From: Flavobacterium sp. KACC 22761
Lineage (GTDB): Bacteria > Bacteroidota > Bacteroidia > Flavobacteriales > Flavobacteriaceae
Assembly (NCBI RefSeq): GCF_034058155.1
Contig: NZ_CP139148.1
Coordinates: forward strand, 3,906,001 to 3,970,000
DNA length: 64,000 nucleotides
Direction: 5' to 3'
The position numbers and the translations under genes were made by a program. Positions 1 through 8,637 of this stretch are shown piece by piece. Under the pieces are notes generated by a model. The model did no database searches and was not told the DNA's origin. It saw only the letters and a list, made by a program, of their open reading frames with translations. Each line of letters opens with the position of its first letter. The first letter of the stretch is position 1.

Positions 1-2009
1 GGTTTCGGTTTTTCGACAACAGGTTTAAGTTTTTTCTCTTTTTTCTCTTTTCTAATCTCTTCGACTTTTACCTGAACTTCAGCAATAATTTCTTTTTGCT
101 TTTCAACTTTTGCTTTGACTTCTTTAGGAGTTGCTTTTTTACGTTTTGAATTTTCAATCTCAACAATTTTCAAAAATTCACCAATAAGTTCCTTTTTGTT
201 TTTGTTGTTGAAATATTTCTCAGCAATATCATCAATTTTTTGTCCGATGTAAATTATTTTTTGATTGCTGTCATACAATTCCTGATAACTTTCTAATTTC
301 TGCTGAATTTTAGTGTTGATGTTTTCCATCTTTTTACTTTCTTCACGAGCACGAGTTTCTTCTTCTTTTAAATTCAAAGAAGTTTTTTCCAATTTCGAAC
401 GCTCTTTCTGAAGAGTAGCAATTGTTTTGTCAAAACGAACTTTTCCGACTTCGATTTTCTTTTTCGCTCGATTAATCAATCCAAATGGAATTCCGTTTTT
501 TTGAGCAACTTCAAAAGTAAATGAACTTCCTGCTTGTCCCAAAGCCAATTTATACATAGGCTCAAGAGATTTTTCATCAAACATCATATTCGCATTCGTT
601 GCATAAGGCAATTCGTTGGCAAGAATTTTCAAATTGGAATAATGCGTTGTGATAATTCCGAATGCTTCACGATGGTAAAATTCTTCTAAGAAAATTTCAG
701 CCAATGCTCCACCCAATTCCGGATCAGAACCAGTACCAAATTCGTCAATTAAAAACATGGTTTTCTTATTACATTTCTTTAAAAAGTAATTCATGTTTTT
801 TAATCTATAACTATATGTACTTAAGTGGTTTTCAATAGATTGATTGTCTCCAATATCTGTTAAGATTCTGTCAAATAGGAATGTTTCGCTTCTTTCGTGA
901 ACTGGAATTAAAATTCCCGATTGCAACATTAATTGCAATAAACCAACTGTTTTTAAGGAAATGGTTTTTCCTCCAGCATTCGGTCCAGAAATTACGATAA
1001 TTCTGTTTTCTTGTTTTAGCTCAATGGTTTGCGGATGCGTAACTTCTTTTTTCTGTTTGTTGTTTAAATACAAAATCGGATGATAGGCTTCTCTAAAATA
1101 CAATCTTCTTTCTTCTGTAATGGTTGGCAAGATTCCGTTAATACGATTGGCGTATTTTGCTTTTCCGGCAACTACGTCAATATCGCTCAAAAAGTCCTGA
1201 TATTCAATTAATAAAGGAAGATAAGGCCTGATTACGTTTGATAAATTCTTCAGAATTCTTGTAATTTCTTCTTTCTCTTCGTATTCTAAATTGGCTAATT
1301 CTCTCGAGTATTTCAAAGTCGCTTCAGGTTCGATATAAGCGATACTGCCAGTTTTGGAACTTCCTAAAATGGAGCCTTTTACTTTTCGACGATACATTGC
1401 TAAAACTGCTAAAACTCTACGGTTTTGTACAAAGCTTTCCTTGATATCATCCAAATATCCTAAACCATTGTATTGCGTTAAAGCAACACCAAAACTTTGG
1501 TTTACTTTTCCTCGGACTAAATTCATATTTTGACGAATTCCGGCCAAAGCGGGAGATGCATTGTCTTTAATTTCTCCGTATTTATCAACAATTGTATCAA
1601 TTGCCGTAATAATGTCTTTAGTCAATTCGAGGCGAGAAGCTCTCGCATTTAAGTTTGGATAATAGTCGTCGAATTTTTTTAAGAAATTCAACAAGACATT
1701 CGTTGTTGCAGAAAGATTAGCGATTTTTCTAAAACTTCCAACTTCAAGAAAACTATCTTCAATGGCTAAGAATTTGATTTCGTACGTGATCGCGTCAAAT
1801 CCATGATTCGGAATGGCGTTGTTATTTTGAAAAGAAGAAACATATTCTGATGTCTGCATCAGCGACTGCATTAATTCTTCTTTATCTCTAAATGGTTTTA
1901 TTTGTAAAGCCTTTTCTTTTCCAATATCAGTGTTGCAACCCTCTGAAATGGTTTCAAGTACCGTTGGAAATTGTAAATCTTGTAATGTTTTTTCTGTAAT
2001 AGATACCAT
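1..2009 (-). CDS. mutS2: Endonuclease MutS2, 3' end cut by the window
   Basis: Reading leftward from ATG at 2009-2007 the frame is open to the window edge, giving 669 codons. The MutS-family ATPase core is clear: the Walker A motif GPNAGGKT is at about residues 342-349, followed by the Walker B-like FLIDEFGTGSDP and the ITTHY switch. A long charged coiled-coil tract follows, rich in Lys and Glu. The N-terminal MutS mismatch-binding domain I is absent, as in MutS2 rather than MutS. The C-terminal KOW and Smr nuclease domains would lie beyond the left edge. MutS2 proteins act on recombination intermediates or collided ribosomes, depending on species; which applies here cannot be told. It is divergent from ung. 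Confidence 0.95.
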   Translation of the reverse strand, partial: MVSITEKTLQDLQFPTVLETISEGCNTDIGKEKALQIKPFRDKEELMQSLMQTSEYVSSFQNNNAIPNHGFDAITYEIKFLAIEDSFLEVGSFRKIANLSATTNVLLNFLKKFDDYYPNLNARASRLELTKDIITAIDTIVDKYGEIKDNASPALAGIRQNMNLVRGKVNQSFGVALTQYNGLGYLDDIKESFVQNRRVLAVLAMYRRKVKGSILGSSKTGSIAYIEPEATLKYSRELANLEYEEKEEITRILKNLSNVIRPYLPLLIEYQDFLSDIDVVAGKAKYANRINGILPTITEERRLYFREAYHPILYLNNKQKKEVTHPQTIELKQENRIIVISGPNAGGKTISLKTVGLLQLMLQSGILIPVHERSETFLFDRILTDIGDNQSIENHLSTYSYRLKNMNYFLKKCNKKTMFLIDEFGTGSDPELGGALAEIFLEEFYHREAFGIITTHYSNLKILANELPYATNANMMFDEKSLEPMYKLALGQAGSSFTFEVAQKNGIPFGLINRAKKKIEVGKVRFDKTIATLQKERSKLEKTSLNLKEEETRAREESKKMENINTKIQQKLESYQELYDSNQKIIYIGQKIDDIAEKYFNNKNKKELIGEFLKIVEIENSKRKKATPKEVKAKVEKQKEIIAEVQVKVEEIRKEKKEKKLKPVVEKPK

Positions 2010-2119
2010 TATATATCGTAAGTTGTAAAGATTTCAAAGTTACAAAGTTTTGAAACTAAAACGCATTATTTATTGGCACTTTGAAGAAAACTTTGCGTAA
2101 TTTGTAATAAAATTTTAAA

Positions 2120-2791
2120 ATGAAAATTAATTTATCTCAAGATTGGCAAACTGTTTTGAAAGACGAAATTCAGAAACCTTATTTTAAGGAATTGATGGAT
2201 GCGTTGGAAATTGAATACAAAACACATACTTGCTATCCACCGGCTGAATTAATTTTCTCTGCTTTTGATAATTGCAGTTTTTTAGACTTGAAAGTTGTAA
2301 TTATTGGCCAAGATCCTTATCATGGAGAAGGAGAAGCCAATGGTTTGAGTTTTTCTGTAAATGATAATGTCAAAATTCCGCCATCACTTCGCAATATTTT
2401 CAGAGAAATAAATACCAATTTTGATTCGATTTTTATGCCAACTTCCGGCAATCTTGAAAAATGGGCACAGCAAGGAGTCTTGCTTTTGAATGCCTCTTTG
2501 ACCGTGCGAAAAGATAGTCCAAATAGTCATAAACATTTGAAATGGAATCTTTTTACCGATGCTGTAATCCAAGCAATTTCTGACCAGAAAGAAAATATTG
2601 TTTTTCTTTTATGGGGAAGTTTTGCTCAGAAAAAAGGATTAAAGATCGATCGTTCAAAACATCATGTTTTAGAATCCGGGCATCCGTCACCAATGAGTGC
2701 TAATCAAGGAAAATGGTTTGGAAACAAACATTTCAGCAAAACAAATGATTTTCTGAAATCGAATGGAATTGAAGAAATAAAGTGGTTTTGA
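2120..2791 (+). CDS. ung: Uracil-DNA glycosylase, family 1
   Basis: This enzyme removes uracil from DNA, starting base excision repair after cytosine deamination or dUTP misincorporation. The 223-residue length is normal for the family. The water-activating motif GQDPYHG is at residues 63-69, with catalytic Asp65, and the C-terminal HPSPMS loop that carries the catalytic His is present. The start at 2120 gives the usual N-terminus. It is transcribed alone, divergent from mutS2, and converges with the small gene ending at 2805, only 13 bases away. The 15-mer TTTGCGTAATTTGTA just upstream, at 2092-2106, recurs in front of ald. Confidence 0.98.
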   Translation: MKINLSQDWQTVLKDEIQKPYFKELMDALEIEYKTHTCYPPAELIFSAFDNCSFLDLKVVIIGQDPYHGEGEANGLSFSVNDNVKIPPSLRNIFREINTNFDSIFMPTSGNLEKWAQQGVLLLNASLTVRKDSPNSHKHLKWNLFTDAVIQAISDQKENIVFLLWGSFAQKKGLKIDRSKHHVLESGHPSPMSANQGKWFGNKHFSKTNDFLKSNGIEEIKWF

Positions 2792-2804
2792 GATATCAGA
2801 GAAA

Positions 2805-3191
2805 CTATTTTTCAGTTTCTTTCTTGATGATATCTTCTAAAACAGCTTTATTTTCATAATTCACTACTTTTAGAATAATTTCCTGATTTTTTACAGTTTT
2901 TCCTTCAATGATATAAAGTTTACCTTTTTTGAACGGAATATTGCTTTGATCAAAATCGACATCGCCATAAGTCAATGTGTTTTTGATGTCAGCAGTATCA
3001 ACCCATTTTTCATTTAAAGTTTGGATAGCTTTGTCTGAATATTGAAAAGGTTTTGTTCTAAGATTGTTTAAAACTCTGGCATTTGGAAAATAATTGCAAC
3101 GTGTATCTTTTCCAATAAAAAATCCTGATACAATAAAACATCCCAATACAAGGCCAATAAGATAATATGCAAAACGGTGTACGAACTTCAT
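2805..3191 (-). CDS. DUF4258-like small membrane-anchored protein
   Basis: The product has 128 residues from ATG at 3191. An upstream TTG at 3209 would add six residues, but a TAnnTTTG promoter (3207-3214) overlaps it, so I prefer the ATG. One hydrophobic segment (about residues 5-25) suggests an N-terminal membrane anchor or signal. It is followed by a mixed alpha/beta domain containing YSDKA, a DI helix and GDVDFD, which resembles the DUF4258 fold found in small Bacteroidota proteins. The family assignment is from memory of its pattern and is moderate. It lies 36 bases downstream of ald on the same strand but seems to have its own promoter. The function is unknown. Confidence 0.7.
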   Translation of the reverse strand: MKFVHRFAYYLIGLVLGCFIVSGFFIGKDTRCNYFPNARVLNNLRTKPFQYSDKAIQTLNEKWVDTADIKNTLTYGDVDFDQSNIPFKKGKLYIIEGKTVKNQEIILKVVNYENKAVLEDIIKKETEK

Positions 3192-3206
3192 GAAATAAAA
3201 TTTTTG

Positions 3207-3214
3207 CAAAGGTA
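3207..3214 (-). promoter_or_regulatory. Bacteroidota-type promoter for the DUF4258-like gene
   Basis: On the minus strand this reads TACCTTTG, a match to the TAnnTTTG -7 box, with TTG (3236-3238) placed 21 bases upstream as a -33 box. Transcription would start near 3200, nine bases before the ATG at 3191. It lies in the short gap after ald. Confidence 0.6.
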
Positions 3215-3227
3215 CGCTAAAGTTCCT

Positions 3228-4427
3228 TTAGAAAACAAGTAAATTAATATCGTTGTCTGGCAAATCAAACCAGTCACCAATAGCTTTATTGGTAAGGATT
3301 CCGTGGTACAAATAAATTCCGTTTTTAAGTCCTTTGTTGCATCTAATAGCACTTTCTAAACCACCATCTTCGGCTATCTGATGCAGGTATGGAGTCAAGA
3401 TGTTACTGATTGATAATGAAGCAGTTTTGGAATATCGAGAAGGAATGTTTGGTACACAATAATGCAAAACATTGTTTTTAATGAATGTCGGTTTTTCGTG
3501 TGTTGTAACTTCAGAGCTTTCAAAACAGCCACCAGTGTCAATGCTGACATCGACAATTACAGCACCTTTTTTCATATGCTCGACCATGGTTTCTGTTACT
3601 ACAATCGGACAACGTTCTTTTCCTCGCATGGCTCCAATCGCTACATCGCAACGACGTAGAGCTTTTAACAAGCCTTTTTGCTGGATTGTTGAAGTGAAAA
3701 TTCTTTGATTTAAATTGTTTTGCAAACGTCGCAATTTTGTAATTGAATTATCAAAAACTTTTACGTTCGCACCAAGTCCAATTGCAGTTTTAGCAGCAAA
3801 TTCGCCAACAGTTCCAGCTCCAAGAATCACGACTTCGGTAGGGGGAACGCCAGTAATATTTCCAAATAAAAGTCCTTTTCCAAATTCGTCCGTAATCATT
3901 AATTCGGCTGCAATAAGAATTGAGGCAGTTCCGGCAATTTCGCTTAAAGATTTTACTGCTGGATACGATCCATCTTCATCTTTAATATATTCAAAAGCTA
4001 ATGCTGTGATTTTCTTTTGTGCCAAAGCTTCGAAGTAGGCTTTCTTTTTAGTTTTAAGCTGAATGGCTGAAATAATAACCGTTTCAGGATTAATCATTTC
4101 GATTTCAGCTAGAGTAGGCGGTTCCACTTTTAATAAAAACGGACAACCAAAAACTCTTTTCGTATCTTTTGTAATTTCAGCGCCGGCGTCTGCATACTCT
4201 TTGTCGGTATAACTCGAACTTTCGCCCGCACCAGATTCAATCATCACTCTATGACCTTCATAAGTAAGTGAATTTACGGCATCAGGAGTTAGACATATAC
4301 GACGTTCCTGATAGCTGGTTTCTTTCGGAATTCCTATGAAAAGTTCTCTTTTAAAACGACCAATCTCAAGTTTTTCTTCTTGTGGGATTAATTGTTGTTT
4401 TGTAAATGGAGTTAACGTGATTGACAT
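3228..4427 (-). CDS. ald: Alanine dehydrogenase
   Basis: This is an NAD-dependent alanine dehydrogenase of the AlaDH/PNT family (L-alanine plus NAD and water to pyruvate, ammonia and NADH). The 399-residue protein has the N-terminal substrate-domain signature (GIPKE near residue 33, then RRICLTPD) and a Rossmann NAD site around GAGTVGEFAA. The stretch KGAVIVDVSIDTGGCFE is typical of the family. It is longer than the usual ~370 residues because of an N-terminal extension of about 25, common in Bacteroidota homologues. It is co-oriented with tsaE and porX, but gaps of about 85-100 bases suggest partly separate transcription. The 15-mer TTTGCGTAATTTGTA shared with ung lies upstream at 4450-4464. 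Confidence 0.95.
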   Translation of the reverse strand: MSITLTPFTKQQLIPQEEKLEIGRFKRELFIGIPKETSYQERRICLTPDAVNSLTYEGHRVMIESGAGESSSYTDKEYADAGAEITKDTKRVFGCPFLLKVEPPTLAEIEMINPETVIISAIQLKTKKKAYFEALAQKKITALAFEYIKDEDGSYPAVKSLSEIAGTASILIAAELMITDEFGKGLLFGNITGVPPTEVVILGAGTVGEFAAKTAIGLGANVKVFDNSITKLRRLQNNLNQRIFTSTIQQKGLLKALRRCDVAIGAMRGKERCPIVVTETMVEHMKKGAVIVDVSIDTGGCFESSEVTTHEKPTFIKNNVLHYCVPNIPSRYSKTASLSISNILTPYLHQIAEDGGLESAIRCNKGLKNGIYLYHGILTNKAIGDWFDLPDNDINLLVF

Positions 4428-4512
4428 GGGTTGTGCAAAAAATTAAAGGTACAAATTACGCAAAAAGATTTAAAATTAATGCAAAAATTCTGCTAATACT
4501 ATAATGACAATG

Positions 4513-4986
4513 TTAAGAAATTTTTTTCTCCATTTTTATGTCGGCTCTTTCGTAAATGCCCGATTCTAAAGGGATTTCGACGAAACCAAATTTTTTGTAC
4601 AAATGAATAGCCGGAAGTAAAATAGTATTTGAATATAAAAAGAGCGTTTTGATGCCTTTTTCTTTAGCAATTTTTACGCAATGTTCAAGAAGTTTATTCC
4701 CAATTCCGAGTCCTTGAGCTTTATCAGAAACGGCCATTTTGCTTAATTCGAAAGTAGAATCGTTTACTTTTAATAATGAAGCTGTTCCAATAATTTCGTT
4801 GTTGTATTGCGCATAGAAAATCATGCCACCTTTATCAATAATTTCTTCTTGCGGATTGGAAAGCGTGATTTTGTCTTTGTCTTCAACTCTGAAATATTTT
4901 TCCAGCCAAGCTATATTCAGCGTTTTGATGTGTTCTTTTAAATCTGAAGAAAAAGGAATTATTTCTACTTGTTCTGAGGTATTCAT
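4513..4986 (-). CDS. GNAT family N-acetyltransferase
   Basis: The 157-residue protein begins at ATG 4986. The frame stays open to 5085, but that extension translates a low-complexity intergenic repeat (TTTGTG/CTCTGTG words), so the inner ATG is the likely start. The GNAT core is visible: a beta-strand AQYNNEIIGTASLL, then the acetyl-CoA pyrophosphate loop DKAQGLGIGNKLL (the Q/RxxGxG/A motif), then a C-terminal LYKKFGF segment typical of MarR-linked and YhbS-like acetyltransferases. The substrate cannot be deduced. It sits between ald and tsaE on the same strand. Confidence 0.88.
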   Translation of the reverse strand: MNTSEQVEIIPFSSDLKEHIKTLNIAWLEKYFRVEDKDKITLSNPQEEIIDKGGMIFYAQYNNEIIGTASLLKVNDSTFELSKMAVSDKAQGLGIGNKLLEHCVKIAKEKGIKTLFLYSNTILLPAIHLYKKFGFVEIPLESGIYERADIKMEKKIS

Positions 4987-5088
4987 TTTTGTTATTTTTT
5001 CTTTGTGAATCTCTGTGAATTCTTTGTGTGTCTCTGTGGAAAAAATGCCACAAAGATTGATGAAGAATTTCGCAAAGTCTCGCAAAGT

Positions 5089-5496
5089 TTATGCTAATTC
5101 AAGTTGTCGTTTCCCATCTGTCAATAATTCAATATTGATAGTCGAATATTCTTCAGGAAGCAAATTGGCGATTTTTTCAGACCACTCAATAAAACACCAG
5201 CTTCCAGAATATAAGTAATCATCAACGCCCATATCAAGCGCTTCTGTTTCTTTGTTTAATCGGTAAAAATCAAAATGATAAACGGTTTGATTGTTAGAAG
5301 TTTGGTATTCGTTTACCAAAGAAAAAGTTGGGCTGCTTGTGGCATCTTCAACTCCTAAAGTTTTGCATAATTGTTTAATCAAGGTTGTTTTTCCGACGCC
5401 CATTTCTCCATTGAAAAGAATGATTTTTTTAGGATTTGAAGCAATAATCTGCTCTGCAACTTCTTGAATTTGATCTAATGAAAAAACGATGTTCAT
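5089..5496 (-). CDS. tsaE: tRNA threonylcarbamoyladenosine biosynthesis ATPase TsaE
   Basis: TsaE (YjeE) is the P-loop ATPase that works with TsaB and TsaD to make t6A37 in ANN-decoding tRNAs. The 135-residue product from ATG 5496 has Walker A GEMGVGKTT near residues 29-37, the switch PTFSLVNEY, and the FDFYRL and EWSE motifs that define the family. The frame extends to 5526, but that part overlaps the start of a 24-bp inverted repeat and encodes no family sequence. It is downstream of porX on the same strand; the porX-tsaE-ald neighbourhood is, as I recall, common in Flavobacteriia. Confidence 0.96.
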   Translation of the reverse strand: MNIVFSLDQIQEVAEQIIASNPKKIILFNGEMGVGKTTLIKQLCKTLGVEDATSSPTFSLVNEYQTSNNQTVYHFDFYRLNKETEALDMGVDDYLYSGSWCFIEWSEKIANLLPEEYSTINIELLTDGKRQLELA

Positions 5497-5512
5497 TGTG
5501 GTGTTTGTTTTT

Positions 5513-5594
5513 GCCACGAATTTCACAAATTTTCACGAATTAAATTCACTTTTTGTTTAAAAATAAATTTGTGAAAATTTGTGAAATTCGTGGC
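5513..5594. repeat. 24-bp perfect inverted repeat between porX and tsaE
   Basis: The left arm at 5513-5536 (gccacgaatttcacaaattt then tcac) is perfectly complementary to the right arm at 5571-5594, around a 34-base AT-rich centre. Each arm is itself made of near-repeats of a TTTCAC/AATTT unit. The GCCACGAATT core recurs in the hairpin at 45703-45752, which points to a dispersed element family. The RNA would fold into a strong hairpin, but it lacks an adjoining T-run on either side. Confidence 0.9.
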
Positions 5595-5603
5595 GATATA
5601 CTT

Positions 5604-7157
5604 TTATTTTGGGTTAAAAACTAAAAACGGAATAATCATTTCTTCCAATGAAATGCCACCGTGCTGGTATGTATTTTTGTAATAACTTACATAATGATTG
5701 TAGTTGTTTACATATGCCAAAAAGAAATCGTTTTTGGCAAAAATAAACGAACTGCTCATGTTGATGGCAGGCAGACCAATCGTTTTTGGCTCTTTTACTA
5801 CATAAACATCTTTTTGCTCGTATGTCAAACTACGTCCAGTTTTGTAGCGCAAATTTAGGCTTGTATTTTTATCTCCCACAACTTTCGACGGATTTTTTAC
5901 ATTTATTGTTCCGTGGTCTGTTGTTAAAATCAGTTTGAAACCTAAAAGCTGTGCTTGCTGAATGATTTCTAACAAAGGTGAATTTTTGAACCAGCTCAAA
6001 GTCAAGGAACGATAAGCTTTATCATCAGAAGCCAATTCTTTTACTACTTCCATTTCGGTTTTAGCGTGCGAAAGCATATCAACGAAATTGTAAACTACAG
6101 TAACTAAGTCGTTTCCTTTTAAGGCTTTAAAGTTTTCTGCGAGTTTTTTTCCACCAGCATAATTCGTGATTTTGAAATAATCTTCCTTAATATTTAAGCC
6201 TAAACGTTTTAATTGAGCTGAAAGGAATTCAGCTTCGTAAAGATTTTTTCCGCCGTCTTCCACGTCATTTTTCCAATATTCAGGAAATTGTTTTTCCATT
6301 TCAAGAGGAGTCAATCCAGAGAAAATCGCATTTCTGGCATATTGCGTAGCAGTAGGAAGGATAGAGTAGTACGGAACTTCTTTTTCCAGCTTGTAATAAT
6401 TTGCAACCACACTTTCAAAAGATTTCCATTGATCATAACGCAGATTGTCGATTACAACAAAAAGGATAGGCTTATCTTTTTTTTTGATTTCTGGAACAAC
6501 CAATTCTTTGAACAAAGTGTTGGATTGGATAGGTTTGTCTGCTTTTGGTGCAAACCAATCTTCGTAATTTCGTTCAATATATTTCCCAAATTGTGAATTG
6601 GCTTCTACTTTTTGAGATTCCAAGATTTCAATCATCGCCGTGTCGTTGATGTCTTCCAGTTTTAATTCCCAAAAAAGCAATTTCTTGTATAATTCAATCC
6701 AGTCTTCATAAGAATTCACCATAGCCAATTCCATTGAAATTTTTCGGAATTCTTTCTGATAATCCAATGTTGTTTTTTCGGTGATCAACCTTGAATCATC
6801 TAGGTTTTTCTTCAGACTCAACAGAATTTGATTCGGATTTACTGGTTTTATCAAGTAGTCAGCGATTTTAGAGCCAATTGCTTCTTCCATAATATATTCT
6901 TCCTCGCTTTTGGTGATCATAATCATTGGAATAGCCGATTTTTTCTCTTTCATTTCTGAAAGTGTTTCCAAACCGCTCATTCCGGGCATATTTTCATCCA
7001 AAAAAACAATATCAAAATTATCTTCTTCGAATAAAGTGACTGCATCAAGGCCGTTGTTGCAGGTCGTTACCGAATAATTTTTTTTCTCCAGAAATAATAT
7101 ATGTGGCTTTAAAAGATCGATTTCATCATCGACCCAAAGTATTTTTATCTTATCCAT
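5604..7157 (-). CDS. porX: PorX-type response regulator with PglZ phosphatase domain
   Basis: The 517-residue protein starts with a receiver domain (acidic pair D10-D11, phospho-acceptor Asp54 in FLDENMPG, Lys in LIKPVNP at about 102-108). After a helical linker comes a PglZ domain of the alkaline phosphatase superfamily from about residue 200 (VVIDNLRYDQW, LTTDHGT, and the terminal YQHGGISLEEM). This receiver-PglZ layout is that of PorX, which with the histidine kinase PorY controls type IX secretion genes in Bacteroidota. No porY gene is nearby. A T9SS cargo protein is encoded at 15639-18170 in the same window. It has no DNA-binding domain, so regulation probably works through a partner sigma factor. 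Confidence 0.95.
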   Translation of the reverse strand: MDKIKILWVDDEIDLLKPHILFLEKKNYSVTTCNNGLDAVTLFEEDNFDIVFLDENMPGMSGLETLSEMKEKKSAIPMIMITKSEEEYIMEEAIGSKIADYLIKPVNPNQILLSLKKNLDDSRLITEKTTLDYQKEFRKISMELAMVNSYEDWIELYKKLLFWELKLEDINDTAMIEILESQKVEANSQFGKYIERNYEDWFAPKADKPIQSNTLFKELVVPEIKKKDKPILFVVIDNLRYDQWKSFESVVANYYKLEKEVPYYSILPTATQYARNAIFSGLTPLEMEKQFPEYWKNDVEDGGKNLYEAEFLSAQLKRLGLNIKEDYFKITNYAGGKKLAENFKALKGNDLVTVVYNFVDMLSHAKTEMEVVKELASDDKAYRSLTLSWFKNSPLLEIIQQAQLLGFKLILTTDHGTINVKNPSKVVGDKNTSLNLRYKTGRSLTYEQKDVYVVKEPKTIGLPAINMSSSFIFAKNDFFLAYVNNYNHYVSYYKNTYQHGGISLEEMIIPFLVFNPK

Positions 7158-7337
7158 AAACAGATTTATTTTTAATGCAATTTAGAGTTATAGAACTTAA
7201 AAAGTATTAAAAATAGTATAAATTTAAGATAAATGAAACCTATTTTTTAGATAAAATCTTTTTGATATTTAAGTATTTGTCTCAAAATCAGTTGAATTTA
7301 ATGTCAACTTTTAAATGAAAAACTATAGTTATTTACT

Positions 7338-7345
7338 TATATTTG
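7338..7345 (+). promoter_or_regulatory. TAnnTTTG promoter for the HD phosphohydrolase
   Basis: TATATTTG matches the Bacteroidota -7 box. It lies inside the 5' extension of the HD-domain reading frame (7315-7368), so transcription would start near 7350 and translation at the GTG at 7369. I see no good -33 box. Confidence 0.6.
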
Positions 7346-7368
7346 TTCACCTAAAAAATAACCAAATA

Positions 7369-8598
7369 GTGACTCATATCAATAAGTTAAAAATATTCAA
7401 TGATCCCATTTACGGGTTTATTACAATCCCGAACGAACTTATTTACGACCTAATTCAGCATCCATATTTTCAGCGTTTGCGCCGTATTTCACAAATGGGT
7501 TTGTCGTATTTGGTTTATCCTGGTGCCAATCATACACGTTTTCATCATGCATTAGGATGTATGCATTTAATGAAAAAAGCGATAGACACACTTCGTTTTA
7601 AAGATGTTGCAATTTCTGAAGAAGAAGAAAATGCATTATTAATAGCGATTTTGCTTCATGATATAGGACACGGACCGTTTTCTCATGCAATGGAAAAAAG
7701 CATTGTTGAAGATGTGCATCATGAAGCGATTTCTTTATTGTTCATGAATCAGTTGAATGAAGAATTTGACGGAAGATTAAGTTTGGCCATTCAGGTTTTT
7801 AAAGGAGAATACCACAGAAAATTCATGCTGCAATTAATTTCGAGCCAATTGGATATGGATCGAATGGATTATTTAAAGCGTGACAGTTTTTATACAGGAG
7901 TTGCAGAAGGAAATGTCAATTCTGAGCGATTGATTCAGATGATGAATGTTGAAAATGATGTTTTGGTTATTGAAGAAAAAGGAATTTATTCTGTAGAGAA
8001 ATTTCTGCTTTCAAGACGATTGATGTATTGGCAGGCTTATTTGCATAAAACAAGTTTGGTTGCCGAATTAATTTTGATGAAAGTATTAAAAAGAGCAAAA
8101 GAACTTACTTTAAAAGGAATTAATCTTCCTTGCAGCGAACCGCTTTTGTTTTTTATGCAAAACAAAATCACACTTGAAGATTTTGATGCCGAAAAACTGG
8201 ATTTATTTTCTCAATTGGATGATTTTGATATCATCAGCGCGTTAAAAGCATGGCAAAGACAAGATGATTTTATACTTTCGACTTTGAGCAAAATGATCAT
8301 TAACAGAGATTTGCTTAAAATAAAAATGAGCGCAGAGAAAATTTCGATCGAAGAATCTCAGGCAATGAAAGAAGAGTTTGCGCAAGATCATCATATTTCA
8401 TTGTTAGAAGCTGGTTATTTTATCTTTAGAGGAAAAATTAAAAATCAAGCCTACAGCAAAGCCGCCGAACCGATACGAATTTTGAAAAAAGATAAGACAA
8501 TTGAGGATGTTGTCGAAGCCTCTGACCAGCTGAATTTGAAATCATTATCTAAATTGGTCACAAAATATTACATCTGTTTTCCAAAACAACTTATCTAA
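7369..8598 (+). CDS. HD-domain phosphohydrolase (SAMHD1/dGTPase-like)
   Basis: The HD metal-binding residues are visible: the H...HD...D signature is formed by HTRFHHALG, LLHDIGHGPFSHAME and the later SSQLDMDRMDY. These mark the SAMHD1/dNTP triphosphohydrolase-like branch of the HD family. I take the start as GTG 7369, giving 409 residues that begin at VTHINKLKIFNDPIYGF. The alternative ATG at 7315 adds 18 residues unlike the family and spans a promoter box. Substrate is unknown; nucleotide triphosphates are the family's best known substrates. It is divergent from porX and immediately precedes lpxD. Confidence 0.88.
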   Translation: MTHINKLKIFNDPIYGFITIPNELIYDLIQHPYFQRLRRISQMGLSYLVYPGANHTRFHHALGCMHLMKKAIDTLRFKDVAISEEEENALLIAILLHDIGHGPFSHAMEKSIVEDVHHEAISLLFMNQLNEEFDGRLSLAIQVFKGEYHRKFMLQLISSQLDMDRMDYLKRDSFYTGVAEGNVNSERLIQMMNVENDVLVIEEKGIYSVEKFLLSRRLMYWQAYLHKTSLVAELILMKVLKRAKELTLKGINLPCSEPLLFFMQNKITLEDFDAEKLDLFSQLDDFDIISALKAWQRQDDFILSTLSKMIINRDLLKIKMSAEKISIEESQAMKEEFAQDHHISLLEAGYFIFRGKIKNQAYSKAAEPIRILKKDKTIEDVVEASDQLNLKSLSKLVTKYYICFPKQLI

Positions 8599-8624
8599 AA
8601 TTAACATTTAAAATCTATTTTTTA

Positions 8625-8632
8625 TATTTTTG
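8625..8632 (+). promoter_or_regulatory. TAnnTTTG promoter directly before lpxD
   Basis: TATTTTTG ends five bases before the lpxD ATG at 8638. With the usual -7 spacing the transcript would begin at or next to the ATG, which implies a leaderless or almost leaderless mRNA. Confidence 0.5.
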
Positions 8633-8637
8633 TCGCG

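Noticed and set aside
4987..5085. N-terminal extension of the GNAT gene
   Set aside because: The codons translate a low-complexity TTTGTG/CTCTGTG repeat and match nothing in the family.
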